DNA of 64,000 bases, from the NCBI RefSeq assembly GCF_003945595.2, contig NW_024104765.1, forward strand, positions 1 through 64,000, read 5' to 3'. The notes beneath the pieces were generated by a model, which was given only the letters and a program-made list of their open reading frames with translations, ran no database searches and was not told the DNA's origin. Positions within the stretch are counted from its first letter, which is position 1. Every line of letters starts with the position of its first letter. The DNA comes from Pipra filicauda. Taxonomy: Eukaryota > Chordata > Aves > Passeriformes > Pipridae. Both the position numbers and the translations under genes were made by a program. Positions 38,992 to 52,795 of this stretch are shown here, piece after piece.

Positions 38992-39590
38992 TGACTTGGG
39001 ACCTGGAAGTTTGGATTGACAGGAAGCTGAACATGAGCCAGCAGTGTGCCCAGGTGGCCAAGAAGGCCAAGGGCATCCTGTCCTGGATCAGGAACAGTGT
39101 GGCCAACAGGTCCGGGGAAGTGATTCTTCCCCTGTACTCAGCACTGGTGAGGCCACACCTGGAGTGCTGTGTCCAGATCTGGGCCCCTCAGTTCAGGAAG
39201 GATGTTGAGGTCCTGGAGCAGGTCCAGAGAAGAGCAACAAGGCTGGTGAAGGGACTCGAGCACAAGTCTTATGAGGAGAGGCTGAGGGAGCTGGGGCTGT
39301 TCAACCTGGAGAAGAGGAGGCTCAGGGGAGACCTCATCACTCTCTGCAACTCCCTGAAAGGAGGTTGTAGCCAGGTGGGGGTTGGTCTCTTCTCCCAGGC
39401 AGCTATCAGCAAGACAAGAGGGTACTGTCTTAAGCTGTGCCAGGGGAGGTTTAGGTTAGATATTGGGAAGAAATTCTTTACAGAGAGGGTAATCAGGCAT
39501 TGGAGTGGGCTGCCCAGGGAAGTGGTGGATTCTCCATCCCTGGAGGTTTTTAAGATGAGACTGGATGTGGCACTTAGTGCCATGATCTAG
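38991..39590 (+). pseudogene. CR1 ORF2 C-terminal fragment
   Basis: A 199-codon open fragment containing the familiar CR1 text [19 protein letters not shown] (about residues 46-64), [20 protein letters not shown] and [20 protein letters not shown]. It encodes only the region after the reverse transcriptase palm. The catalytic motifs and endonuclease are absent, so it has no enzymatic capacity. No start codon of its own is implied; the first Met is flank-derived or incidental. Confidence 0.93.
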
Positions 39591-39685
39591 TAACCACGGT
39601 GGTAGTGGATCAAGGGGTGGACTTGATGATCTCAGAGGTCCCTTCTAACCTGGCTGATTCTATGATTCTATGATTCTATGACTCT
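38992..39685 (+). mobile_element. CR1 LINE, 5'-truncated 3' end
   Basis: A roughly 690-bp 3' fragment of chicken-repeat-1. It carries the C-terminal end of ORF2 (to 39590), a short 3' UTR with the GGATCAAGGGGTGGACTTGA and TGATCTCAGAGGTCCCTTC blocks, and three ATTCTATG octamers at the end. The octamer tail instead of poly-A is diagnostic of avian CR1. Flanking duplications are not expected to be clear in CR1. Its frame is intact, so it is moderately young compared with the copy at 63.2 kb. Confidence 0.95.
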
Positions 39686-40714
39686 TCACATATATCTACA
39701 GCGTCTTGAGATAAAATGCAGTTCTTTTTTAGTCAAACCAGACTGTAATCCTTTCATGCCATTGAACTCCACAGCGGAGAGATGCAGAGTATGGAGGTGT
39801 CTAAGCAAAGCGCCAAACTATGCAGTAATGAATTCTCAGATTAATCTGTCACCTAAGTCTCTGTGGCTGGAGCAATGGCACACTTGTGTTTGATTGGAAG
39901 CTGAAGACATGTATCACAGTTTGCCTTATAAAGCCAAATAATATTCCTGACTCAGTCGGGTACTTACTTTAGTCCTAAGAATACCTATAAGAAATATAAA
40001 AACACTTATTATGTAAAAGCCTTCATATCTTCTGCCTACATATTTTTACTCTGTGGTTACCCACTTTTTGAGCAGACTGAATTAAGATAGGAATCCCATG
40101 TGTCACCGTTTCATATTTTTGTTGTATGGTAATATACTTATCCATTATTTGCAGTTAACTGAAACCTATTGTTAGTTAGGCACACATACTCAACATTTGG
40201 AGTGGAATATGGATTTTTTTCCTAGTCCATATATTTTTACTCTGACTGTTAGACAGGGAAGACAATGAGCAGGATTGGATGAAAGGACCACTTTTAAAAG
40301 TGCTTACCACCCAGAAGATGAATACATTATCTTCTGTTGGTGCATGTCTAATGAACTAAAATAGTGTGTTTTTGCATCAAAGGTTTTTTCATGCTGATTT
40401 ATTCACATGTATACACACAGAGATGAAGGGGGTGGGAATTAATGGAGTTACAACTGCCTTCAGTTTGTTAGAAATTACTAACTTGATTAACATTAATGGA
40501 GAGAAAAATCCAGAAGTATCTGTCTGCTTGACTGAGACTGTATAATTTAGATTTTCTCGCTAATTGTTTCTGCCAACTGTTTATGGGGTAATATTTTTGT
40601 CATTTTGAAGAACTGACTTTGTACAGGGTGCCTTTTTGCGAACTTCAAGGTCGTTTAATCTTTGCCACAGCTCAGTTTATGCCATAAAGATAATTTATTT
40701 TGTTTTTCTTTTTA

Positions 40715-40762
40715 GCGCGCACACACACACAAACACACACACACATACACACATACACACAA
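40715..40762. repeat. (GC)3(CA)n microsatellite
   Basis: GCGCGC runs directly into an imperfect (CA)n tract with AA and TA interruptions. About 16 bp at the left are strictly alternating purine/pyrimidine, so local Z-DNA is possible. Confidence 0.9.
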
Positions 40763-40899
40763 TATTTTATTCTTATAAAATGCTTTTTATAAGAATGATT
40801 TCACAAGAAGATCTTCAGGATTTTGAATCTTCCTTGGCATGCTGCTGATTCTTTTTCAAGTTTTTTTCAGCTCTTACTTTCAAAACTTGATTTATTATC

Positions 40900-40977
40900 A
40901 TGTTGTATGTGTCACTGCGGGCTGCTGTATTTCTGTTTATGTTGTGTGTATCACTATGTGGTATTGTATTTCTGTTT
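40900..40977. repeat. Diverged 39-bp tandem duplication
   Basis: Two adjacent 39-bp units (40900-40938 and 40939-40977) both start ATGTTGT and both end GTATTTCTGTTT, with substitutions between. The copies are collinear without gaps. Confidence 0.85.
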
Positions 40978-43900
40978 AAGGATACTGACCTAATTGAGCT
41001 GTCTATGAATGAGCTACTTCTGGGTATTATTTAACTGGAGCAGTAAAGAGCTTGGTCCAAGCTGGTGAACCTTAATTTCTTTGATTATACACACTGCATC
41101 TTCTCTGAGTGCTTCAGTGAACAGACATAATAATTTCTTATTATTGTAACATAAAGCAGTGACAGCTAGAAGATGTTACAGAGTTAACTAGCTTACATGT
41201 CCTCCTTCCTTGCTTGCCAGTAACAAGCCTGGAAAGCTTGTGGGGAGGTACAAACATTTTCCTGTACCGACATTCATAGCCCTGCAAGCCTTGCCCTTCT
41301 GATATGACATGAATTGAGGAGGGTGCTGAGAAACAGGGGTCAGTCATGGCCTCTCTGCACCTGCAGATAGCTCAGATAGGACTGGCCATCTGGATTGTGG
41401 AAACAACATGGCTGTGTTAGTGCAGTTCTCTACAAGACATACTAACACAACCTGCTTGTCTCTAACTCTGCTTGTCTGTTGTCTGTAACTCTGCTTTAAC
41501 AGAGAAGTGTGTGAGGTTTTATTCTAGGTTTGCCTGGTGGTGCACTGGTAGGTCCAATTTAGCCCTTTGAGGTACAGAATCCACTTTGTCTGTGGATTTA
41601 TATAGAGGCTGATCCAACAGCCCAAAGAAGGTGAGGCTGCCTCAGCTCTGTCCCCCCAGGTTCAAGCAGTAGTGAGGCTGAACATGCCTTCACATGGGGT
41701 GCATGCACACAAAATAATGTGTACAACACACATATACAGATATATGTGGCTGACCACACATGTCACAGACATGTACACTCAGCAGTCACATGAACTCAAA
41801 CAGCACCATTGCCCTCATCCTGCTTCCCTCTCAGGCTGAGCAGAATGAAGGAGCCTTGGTGAGAATATATATGGATACAGTGTGGACCCCTTCACTAGCT
41901 GACCCTGGATCCCAGTCTTCCCAGCTGCTGGCACCCAGGCACACAAGACTGAGGCTGCAGGAAAATTCCTGTTGCTGACACAGATCATCTGACTTACTCA
42001 CTGCCTTGCCCCATGATGACCAGGACTCCCCTTGTTCAACCACGAATTAATTCCTCTCCTGGAACTGTCCTGGAGGGACCTGGCCAGAGTCTTTCCTTCT
42101 GGGAACTTTGGGTTCCCACCTGTCTTTGTGTCTCTTCACTCCCTTGGGCTTGTGCAGAGAGACCTTTGAGGGGCTGATGGCTCCTCTGCAGGTGGGTCTG
42201 GGATTAATCTGGCAGGTCTCTGTTGGAGCTCTCCCACCTGTGCTACTTTGTGGCCATGTGGACTAGCTTTTGTTGCATAACTTCATAGTCCGTCCTGGTC
42301 ATTTCCCCACCGTTTGCCACTACTAAGCAATCTCTAAGTGCTCCAGTATACTAACCTTTGTAGTTTCAGGCAGAAACGGAGCCCAAATTAGTTAAATATA
42401 ACAATTCTGAGAGCAACAGCTCAAGATATGGAGCATCTGCAATTTAGCTTCTCCTGCTTTGGAAGCTCTTGGGTGGAAAGACAGGAACTCTGGCTGAATG
42501 TGACCACTGAAGATAAAGGTATGTGTAATTCAATTAATTACGCATTGAGGAATGCTGAGAAGGGACTAGAATAAAAAAGCCATTTTTCTAGCCAAGGTAT
42601 GGTTGCTCTCACACAGATGTAAGGCCACTTCAGCCTCCATCCAGCTGGGGACCATTATCCCCACTGCAACAGTTTAAAAACATACTGGAGCATGGAAGTA
42701 TTTTTTCCAGTTTGGGTGCCAGTGTGGAAGACTAACTGGTAAAAAAAATTGCCCCACAGCAATGTAAGGGGACAAAGCATGCCAAGCCTTTCTGATGGGA
42801 CCTCTGCACGCTAACCAAAATGGGCTCATGAATGAGTGGAGCTGACAGTAGAATATGTGCTGTCAGTGCTTCTACTGGCTGTAATCACTTTGTCTAGCAT
42901 ATCCTCTCTTATTATCCATTTATGTGCTTTCTATTTAAATCCTCCCCTTCAGGGTATGGCATTCACTGTGTTTACTAATGTCTGGTCAGATTAAGTTGAT
43001 TCAAAAAATTAAAGCCAACTAAACTGTTTGCTTGTGGTCACTTTTTTTTTTTTTTTTGACTTAAAACTGTGTCTTTAGGCAAAAATAATCCCAACAGCTA
43101 CTGTCACTGTTAACGCCCTTCTCCACCATCTGTGGCTTTTAGCTTATGCAATCCTGCATTTATACTGGCTTTCCTGCCTCCTTTTTTTGCCAAAACGCTA
43201 CCACTTCTTTTCTCCAAAGGCAGAATGGCATCTATAACTGTCTATAACCTCTCTGGGCAGCTGCAGCAGGAGAAAGTTGTGAAGCTTTCACGACAGATGA
43301 AAGTTGCAGTTCCTGGTCCTAGATGCAGCACGTTATCTCTAACACTTTTCCGTAGTCCTATGAAAAATTGTCTTTTTTCTTGGTCATGATTTGGAGCCCT
43401 GTTTTACTTTCCATATTGTGTCTGCAGATAGGTAATGTACATCTCTTAACAGGATGTGCTGATGGAATTCCAGTGCATAAGTCTCCCTTCCTCACCAGGT
43501 TTACAGCTGCACAGAAGTATTACATTTCACAGTGATGCACTTATCCCCCAATTCATAAAAGCCAAAGGAGATCCATAGCTGAAGCCATCATTCCATGATG
43601 GATCTGAGTAGGAAGACATTCATGTGGGATCAGATACAAAGACCATTCACAGTGGAAAGTCAGATCACATCATTACAGCCTTTTGAATAATAAGACAAAA
43701 GGATTTTGAACTTCATGATAATTCTGAATTCCATGGGTACTTTTTAGAGCTTAATCTGGTGTCTTTAGTGATGGATAAAACCACAGAAGGTGAGGAAGAC
43801 TTGCAAGAGAAGCAGACTTTAATTCATGATCTTGCTCTGCTGTTTCTATATGAAAAATAGGGAGAGAACGTTTAACTTCACAGCAAAAAAAATTAAAAAC

Positions 43901-44110
43901 AATTCCTAGTTTCCCTTTTGATGGGAGCAAGCAAGATTTTGCAGGGTTTATTTTTATTTTTCACTATGACAGTAATGCTTATAAGTAGGTATAAAGGAAA
44001 TCAGGAAAAGCACTTCTGAATATATAACAATAATGATGTTATTCCAGCAGTAAACCTGCCTTTCTTCTGAAGAATGGCATATAATAAGGAAAATATTTTT
44101 CTGTGTTTTC

Positions 44111-44338
44111 AGGGACACATATGTGACTACAGATGATTATGAAGACAAAATTATCCATTTTTTGATCAGAAACTCTTATCCAAATTTTCATACTGACTTT
44201 TTCATTTCTTCTCTCATGGTCGAAGATGATTTTCTTATCATCCTCATACGACACAGATCAACAGGGGATTTGGCTCTATTCGAGGAGATCTTTAGAATGA
44301 AATCAGCTGTGGAATGTTTTACAAATGTGGTTCAGTAA
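44111..44338 (+). other. Weak candidate terminal exon
   Basis: A pyrimidine-rich run ending TTTTCAG at about 44097-44112 is followed by an open frame of about 74 codons to a TAA at 44336-44338. The peptide contains TTDDYEDKIIHFLIRNSYPN and RHRSTGDLALFEEIF. I do not recognise it. The antisense strand is also open over most of the interval, there is no upstream exon that I can pair with it, and no AATAAA follows closely. It is most likely chance, but it is the best acceptor-plus-frame combination in the window. Confidence 0.15.
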
Positions 44339-47300
44339 ACTCCATATAATTTCAAAAAGAAAATAGTGCATACAGTAGTATCTGGGGAATTACCATAAAT
44401 AGAGTGTTTCACTTGGATTCATACAAGAAGCGCCTCTGGGAGAGTCAGACACTTTTAAATAGCCTATGAAAAAAACATATTTTTTCCTAGAGTCCTAAAG
44501 AACAAAATTTGCATATTAATAGAAGATTAAAATGCCCATCAAGTATTCTTTAGCTGTTTCTTTCTCTTTGTGTTTTGCTCATCACATAAACATTCTTCAT
44601 AATAAAAAGAGACTCCTGCAACTCTGATTATTGCATTGAATCACTGAAGTTTCATATCACAATAGCATACAGAATTTTTTTATTTGAACCCTTTAGAGAA
44701 GTGCTCCCTGGATTCTCTGTTAACTGATTTTCCCCTTTCTTTGCACTCTTCCTCTTCAAGTTTTACCTGACCTTTTTAACAGGGTCTGAGCATCTTTTAA
44801 AGTCTAATTTCTAAGTGGTTTTGGGTCCCTTCACAATCATGCTTTACATATGAATCTTACAAGTCTATTTGACTTTAAATTTTAGACTCAACAACTAAAA
44901 AGCACCTGAAGCGACATTTATCACTTGTGATATGCTTGTCTATGTGATATGTGATATTGCTGTGTCCGAAAGGTATGTGCTGTTCTGGAGTGCCCAACCA
45001 ACATTAAAAGTGTAATGTATAGGCAAGCTAAGGTAAAGAAATGTGGAATAGATTAGTAGAACTTGAAACTTGGACATTAAAAGATGCAGCAGATAATATT
45101 TTCAAAGTATGCTGAATTTTAGAGGGTTGCTAATGTTGCTGTGCACTTCACTGTGAATAAGAAAATTATATATAAAGGCACTTAAGAGATTATTTACTGT
45201 CATTAATGCTACAATTAAAACTTTTCCTTAAAGAAATACATCAATGAAAAAGAGGCCATGGTAGTGTTGTTCTTTATGGATCTCTGTATGCAAGATGAGA
45301 GAGCTGTTCAAACAGGCCTACCTTTTCTCAATGCAGATATTAATTAAAAAGCACTTTAAATTTATCAGTAAATAGTATAGCTTAAACAAAACCAGAAACG
45401 ACCAAATCTTTGAATTTTAAGTGACATGATTGATAATTCCTTAAATCTGCATGCTTATTGGATTCTTACAGTCTGTTAAGTGCATATTTCTTGTTAACAA
45501 GACAATCTAAAACTGAATATCTTTAAACAAGAACATCTATGTAGATCCTTAAAGTTGTTTGTTGTCCCAAATGACACAGTGGTCTGTTTCACAGGTATCT
45601 ATCTCTTACTGCACAGTGTTAAAATGAATCTTTGCAGTGGCAGGAAGTCTTTCAGCCCATGCAAGTATAGAATACAGTGAAGCTCCAAAAATTTAAACTT
45701 CATTATGGCATCAAAATGTTTCCCAGTCTTGCCCAGTTGTGCAAGCCAGAGCAGTCTCTTGTCACCTACTGATGTTGGTTTTCTGCAATAGCTGCACTTT
45801 CATTCCCACAATCAGTGCAATTTTCTCTTCCCCTTGTGCTTACTTTGCTAATTCCGTTTGCAGCTGTTCCTATGGACTCCAGGAGCCTTTTCTTGATCAC
45901 CCTCTGCCTTTGCATTGACTCTTCCTTCCCCTAGGTGAGAAGGGCACTGTTTTTGCTGTTTTTTTCACTGAGCTCACTTGCTCAGCTTTCCCACCAAAGG
46001 AGTCACAGTAGACATGGCACACAGGCAGAAATTGTTTGCAGTAACTCTCATAGTCCCATGAATGCAGTTCCAGGCATGATAGATGAATGGAAGCACAAAG
46101 TCAGGAATTTTACAGCAAGACTAGGATGGTTTGTTCTCCAGGGACTGTGTCTGTAATGAAGGGCATTATGCAACTCTAGCTATTTTGTGGGGTTTTGGAA
46201 GTCATCAGTGCAATTTCTGTCACGTTGATGCCAGTTCTGCAAATTAGATAGTAAAGGAAAAACACACCAAGCAAAGGCAGCATCAGTTGTTTTCTTGCTA
46301 GTCGTACTTCATTGTCTGAATTAAATTGAGGTCAACACCTCAGAGACAGAATGTGAAAAAAGTGTGTAGAAAATTTCCAGTAACAATCTCTTGAATTTAA
46401 TGACAACAGATATTCTTGAAATAAATGACAATAAAGCCAAGTCTGAACCCTTCACTTTGCAGCTGTACTTTTAGGGGAAGTTGAGTACCCTTAGAACTGT
46501 TTGGTGGAGTCCTGTTTTGTTTTGAAGTAGATGGAAGCTTTATGAGAGGCTAATATACACTTAATTGGCATATGCATGCCAACAGTGTGTGCTAGAGGGG
46601 AGACTGTGTGTTCTGCCAAGGCAGCTGTTTATGTCATACATTTGGCTCTATGTGAAAATGCATGATCAGTCATCAAATCTGTGGGAAGTGGGTGTATTCA
46701 CTAACGTTTCTTTCTCCTTTTTACTGATGGATTTGCAAGTTGGGTTCTGAGGCAAGGTTACAAACTGACCTTTTTCTTCTTCCCAGCTGATGAAATTGTG
46801 GTCTCTCAGAAAATGTCTTATGGCTAATGAGGTGACATTCCTTAAAGAGGTAAGCTGTTATGGATTTCTGCAGTAATAAAAGGGTCTTTGTTCCTCATAG
46901 GATTATGTAAGGTTTCGTTGCTTTAATGAAAATAAAATTCTATTGGTAGTTGTTCTTGAGAGGGCATCAGTCTAATTTTTGTCAAAATACGCACATAGGT
47001 ACCAAACATCAGCTGCAAGAAAAAACCCAAAAGTGCTTTATTAGAAGAGTTGTATATGATTGCTCTGTGGGTATATGATAAAGAATCAGAGACAGATTTC
47101 TACAACTCTTTTGTTTCTCTTTGAATTCTGTTTAGACTCCAAAGAATAGTGATGAAAAATCCTGATAGGAAGGTATTTCCAAATGAGGTCCACCCATTCA
47201 AGCCAAGACAGTCTGTCTGACAGATCAGCACATCCTGTCTCAACAGGTCCCCGTGTTTCTGTTTGCACTGCTTGCAAATTGCAGGGCACTTGGGTAGACT

Positions 47301-50300
47301 GAATTCCTACTTCTACTAACAAACATCCCTTCTGTTTGTTGCTGCTGTATTTACACAACAATATTATTTTTAATCAAACACCATAGGCTTTGTAGGAAAG
47401 TGTCTCACTAGCCAGACCAGAAAAGAATCCCAGCCCCACGGAGCTGCCAATCTGACTACTCTTTTGTGTAAAGATGTTGGCATAAATGTTCTAGAGAAGT
47501 CATTATAAATGAAGATCTATTATTGGACTTTTAATCAGAGAATTAGTAGATCAGTCAAGGAAAGGAAAGAATAAAGGCAGAGTGAGATAATGAAAGCTAC
47601 AATATTCAGATTACAAAGGTGTTTTGTTTCTGTGTTTGCCTGTCTCCTAAATACACAGTAGTTTTTAAAGCTAATGAGTAATTCTTACAACTACATATTT
47701 TATTATTTCAGCTTTCTCTAAATAGTATGGCTATTTTCTCCTAAATCAAAGGAGAAAAATGGTATATGGATTCATAATAGTAATCAACAACTATCTTGAC
47801 ATAAAGACAACCTCTATTTTAGTGAGATTTTGGTACAAAAAATAAATTCCCTGGCGTTTGTTGAGTGAATGCTTCTGCTAAATTCAAGTTTATATATCTG
47901 TGGTGAAGGTCTCTTTTATGACACAATAGTTTCTAGTAGATGATCACAACATGAAAGAGGCTCTGTCTGTTGTCACCTCTGACCTGTGCATAATCAGAGC
48001 ATTTGCATTCTTTGAAAGTTGCCCTGTCCTGCCCCTTTGAATGATAACCTCCCAGCTAAGCTGGAGCTGGCTGGTGACAAGAAGGCCATCCTTAATTTTC
48101 TTTTATTTGTTCCTGCAGTAGTGGAGGTGTTCAACCTTTGCCGATGAGTATGTCAGAAAAGAAAAGCTGTGGGAAAGCATAATTTTGGGCAGGGTGGCTT
48201 TGTATTTCCATTAAGCAGGCTTGCTTTTTACACACTGATTTCAGGCTACAACTTAATCTTTATGTAGGCATAAAGGTTCTGACAGAATCTGTCGTTATGA
48301 GGCATTCTGATGTCTCTAAGCACATGCTTTAGCAAAAAGGTATATGAAGCTGAATGAGAGGACCCTTAGGCAGGAGCACTGCTGTGATCACACTGCTTGA
48401 TACAGATGCATGAGCCATAGCAGCTGTTGGTAATGGGAGGGAAGGTAACCAGAAGCCACTCACAGCCCCGGGGAAATCCACTTTTGCAGCTTTCTGAATA
48501 CTGAGAGTTTTAATTTGCACATCTTCAGTGAAAAAACTGATAATGATAGATTTTCACCAAAACAGAATATATCTGGTGAACTCACGTTACCTGCATGATA
48601 TGAGGTGTAATAATTTAGTCACATATTCTAAATTTGTTATTTATTTTTTGTGAATGCTAGAAACCATTATAATAATTTTATTAATTCTCAACAATAACCA
48701 AAGACCCCAAAATCAAAAATAAAATTCATTTTATGTCAGAACCTATATGACTTGAGAAGATTTTTGAGAAAATTTCTGTAGTATTTTATTCAAGAGTATT
48801 GAACTGGTAGATTTAGCTCTGTGTTTCAAAAACGTGTACAAATAAGGGTCAGACAAGAAGTCAGATTCCTATCTACTATTACCTTTATGGTGCTGAATAT
48901 AACTAGATTTGTTGTCTTTAATGTTAAAATAGAAAAAATCTGAATAAATTCAACTTGTAAGTAAAGTATCTCAGAGTACCTTGTAGGCTTTATTTAATTC
49001 AACTTTACAATGTTCTAAAGATAAAGGATAAGAGGAATTTTTATCTCCTGTACAACCACCTCAAACTGTACAGAATGGCCTTAATGTTTTCTTTTTGTGT
49101 TAAACAGCACCTAACATTATAAAAAATTGCTGAAGGCATAATCCATGTGTACAGTCATTTTTGTATTGGTTTCTTATGGAGGTCTTGAAAAAACTGGAGA
49201 ACAAACACATACAAATATATTGCAAAAGAAGTTTATTGTAGTTAGAATTTGAAGATTTTCTTTAAATACTTTCTGTAGAGCCAACAGTATAACCAAGCTC
49301 TTGACTCCCAAGGACAAACCTAGCAGCTACTCTCATTAGCCAAAGGATATATTTGGTAGAGACAGACCTCATGGAAATCTTTATCTAAAGTTAAAATACT
49401 TTAACTACTTACAGAGTTACTTGACTTATATAGAAAATATTAATGGTTCATCATGGTATCTTAAGATGCACTATCCAGCTAGTATTGCTAAAGTCTTCAC
49501 CTATCAACAAAGTGCAGGCAGAGAAAAAGAAGGCAATAGCACTAACTGGTCTAAAACACTAAAAGAGAAGGATAGAGTCAGTTCATTAGAAATTTTTTAT
49601 CCAGGAAGCTTTCCCTGTGAGATTTTTATTTAGGTGTATGCTGCATATTTCTATCAGAAATATCTAAACGTAATTTTACCACCTTAGGGAACAAAGACAT
49701 CCTCTTTAGATGTAGATCACTTTCCTATAGATGCTATTATTTTTGATTTATACAGCCTGTGATGATAGCTCTGTTAGAGATTCTGAGTAACCCAATTAAG
49801 ATTATACAGTAGTTGGCTTTTTACATTTCCTTCAGTAGCTGTACATAAAGGTCTTTATTTACAACTCAGGAAATGGATTAAAAGGTTCTTTGGTTCATGT
49901 CTGTTCACCATTTTTTAGTGATATTAATAGCCTCTTGCATTTTAATAATGTAAACATTAAAGCTAAAGAAGTACTGTAAGGACTTCTATGGATCCATAAG
50001 ACTTTCTCCCCAGAGCTCTCTGTGAAGCCATCTTCAAACTTAGATTCTTCTTTAGATCCCATACAGTTGTGTATGATTTGTTCTGACTAAGCTGCCACAG
50101 TAATGAATATTAATATTTGAGGTAGGTCCTGTGTTTTCCATCATGTTTAAAATAATATACTGAAAGTTCAAGGGCACAAAACATATAAAGGTTTCACTTT
50201 TGGTGAATATTTGCTGAAATATACATTATGCTACATATTTAGTTCCACAGATCTGTATGATTTATTTAGACTTATCTCTTTGTACATTATTTTTACTTAT

Positions 50301-51892
50301 TAGTTCTGCCATAATATGTTTTCACTGAAAGGATTTTTAAGATTTTGATTTTTGGAAAATGATCCACTGCAGTTTTAGTAGACAATAAGGACTCTGTGTA
50401 TGATGTGCACATTTCACATTGTGAACTCAAAAATGAGAAAAGTAAAATGTCATGTCACACAAAACAGTAAAACCAGATAACCTTGTTCTAATTGTACTTT
50501 TCTCAATTTTACTTTCCCTCTCCTGCTAACAAGCTAATCTCTAATATAGCACACATTGCAGTGACACTACATTGGCAAATACCTCAGAGAGAGGCCATCT
50601 ATTTTTGTATATACCAAATCCATTTGATATTGATGTAACAAGATGTAACAAGAGAGCAAGTTTGAGTCATAGAAGAGACTTTCACTGTAGAGATATAAAT
50701 TTGAATTTAGCAGAGGCATTCACTTGACAACTCCAGGGAATTTATTTTTTTCTGACGATTTTCTTTCTACCCTGGAAGAAAAATGTTTCTAAGTTTAAAA
50801 GTTCCTGATGGATGCAATGAGCAAAGGATGATTTCAAAACGTAAATGTAGGTTAACTGTTGTCTGATACTTAGCTTTGCTGTGCATGAACCTTGTCATCA
50901 GGGATATATGCCTCATTCTCTGTTGCAACGTAAATGCATTCATGCTGAAAGAAAACTTTTTCTGCCTGTGGAATTAACTCTCTCTCTGAAATTGAAAAAT
51001 ACGATAGAATGTTTGATATTTCTGCAATAATCCTGTATTACAAGGAGTGTATCAGCTTCACAAGTGTATCTTATATTTTAAGAGGGATAGTGTTTTCCAG
51101 TGGAATTTTAATTTACTAAGCAGATACAAATTATAACTCCCAGGCCCTTTGAATTTTCATCATTTTGTTGAAATTAGTAATTCACTGATGCTATGTGATA
51201 GATAGGTAACTAACTCCACGTAGTCACGTGTCCTACTTCATCTGTTGTGACCAGGGAGTTGATGTCTTGAGAAAAAACACAGTTTAGTACAATAGGATTC
51301 CTTTAATAACAAGGGCAATAATGGAAAACTGACAGAGAAGTCTGTGAATGATCATTTGTGACTGTTCCCACAAGTAAATACTAGTAAATACTAGAACTAT
51401 AAATACTAGTTTACAAAAGTATGCAAGATAAAAAGTGAAAGATCATTACCTGTGAAGAAGTTTCAAGATAAACTTAGTAATGACTTTTTCTCATTGGAAG
51501 ATTTGAGATCTATTCAGTGATACAGTCTGTGATATTAAAGTATATAGGTCACCCCGTGGCTCTCTTAAAATGTCATGGGTAAACTGATATCAGTAAAATA
51601 TTGCACCAAATGTAACTCTTTTATTCCTTAAGACTCTAGGTAGATTGGCAAAGGATTTTAGATGAAGTAGCTTTTATGAAAGCTCTTTAATGAAGTACAG
51701 GATTTACAGAGTTAAGATAAATGGTAAGGTGCTGAGATATGTCAAACTATAAGATAAAATACAAATTATGTGTACCAGGAAAAAAAAAATCTTCTTCCTT
51801 GATTCTTGTTTATAATTGGAGGAACCTTATCTTATCTACCACTTTATAGGTTTCTTTTTTAAATGGTGTATCTCTTTTTATATATCTCAGTG

Positions 51893-51962
51893 CCATTCAT
51901 TCATGGCTAGGCTTCGCGAACAAAGATTTAGGAAGGCTCTATCCAGAGGTGTTTTAGGCACT
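51893..51962 (-). mobile_element. RTE 3'-end remnant
   Basis: About 70 bp on the minus strand that aligns with the last bases of RTE copies 2 and 3. It carries the end of the coding region, the short 3' UTR (plus-strand GGCTAGGCTTCGCGAACAAA) and a tail that here reads ATGA repeated. It is probably a severely 5'-truncated insertion. No target-site duplication was found. It lies about 0.8 kb from copy 3 in the opposite orientation. Confidence 0.82.
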
Positions 51963-52784
51963 GGAGAATCAATACATTTTGTTTTCCCTAGTTTGACTTG
52001 TTCCCAGCCCTATTTAATGGCTAATATGGAAATTCTGTGGAAGTGGCTGGATGGGTCGAAAAAGGATAGAAAGGAATGGAGTATATTGGACTTGTGCCTG
52101 GGAATAGCACAGCTAGTGGTGGGAAGATCCTCTGAGCCATGTAATGACACCAAGCTCCACAGAAACTGTATAATCTCTCTTTCCTCCCCATCTCTCTCAT
52201 CAGAGTTGTGGCAATGGATTTAAGGTAATCAAGGCAACACTGAGAAAGTTCCAGGGAAAAGTGCTAATATTTCAAAAAGTAAATAAGAAGCATAGAATTG
52301 CTTGACAACACAAGTTTTCTTATAAAAAAATAATTGTACAAAACCTAAACATATTTTCAAACAAAGATCTGTTTTTCTGTTATGAGAAAAAAACCTCTTG
52401 TGTTACAAAGTGGGAAACAGTAGTCTGTACTGTGACCATGAAATAGAGGTAAAGACAGGCTGACTAACTGAAGTCCTATTACAAAGTGAAAGTGTAAAAG
52501 TAGAGTATTGATTAAGAAAGAGTGGTACCTCTGAATATGACACTTTTAAGAATACGAATAAAATTCTGTGTCCATTACTGATGCCAGATTCCAGAAGGTT
52601 CACTGTAAGAGGTGTCACTCATAAGCTAAAGAAGATCAATCTATTTGACTTAATTGAGAAATGACTAGCCTACAGGCACTAGAGAATACATATCTGATAA
52701 TGGAAAACTATTTCACCTTGCCAAAAAAAGCAGCAGAGGCATTCAACTAGTGGAATAGTGGTCCCTACCAGTTAATGAAAATAT
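51963..52784. other. Non-coding flank of RTE copy 3
   Basis: AT-rich sequence with no gene or repeat recognised. Confidence 0.55.
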
Positions 52785-52795
52785 ACTCAAACATA
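52785..52795. repeat. Target-site duplication of RTE copy 3 (left)
   Basis: ACTCAAACATA, 11 bp, is identical to 55480-55490. Bases on both outer sides differ. Confidence 0.93.

Larger units (their letters stand above)
39686..51892. other. 12-kb stretch without a supportable gene
   Basis: No gene is recognised. Features inside it and listed separately are a (CA)n tract (40715), a 39-bp tandem duplication (40900) and a weak terminal-exon candidate (44111-44338). A more GC-rich patch at about 41500-42250 has no motif I know. A T-run sits at 43041-43057. Confidence 0.5.

Noticed and set aside
43041..43057. T17 run as a possible poly-A tail of a minus-strand processed pseudogene
   Set aside because: No AATAAA signal and no recognisable coding remnant beside it, and no flanking duplication seen.
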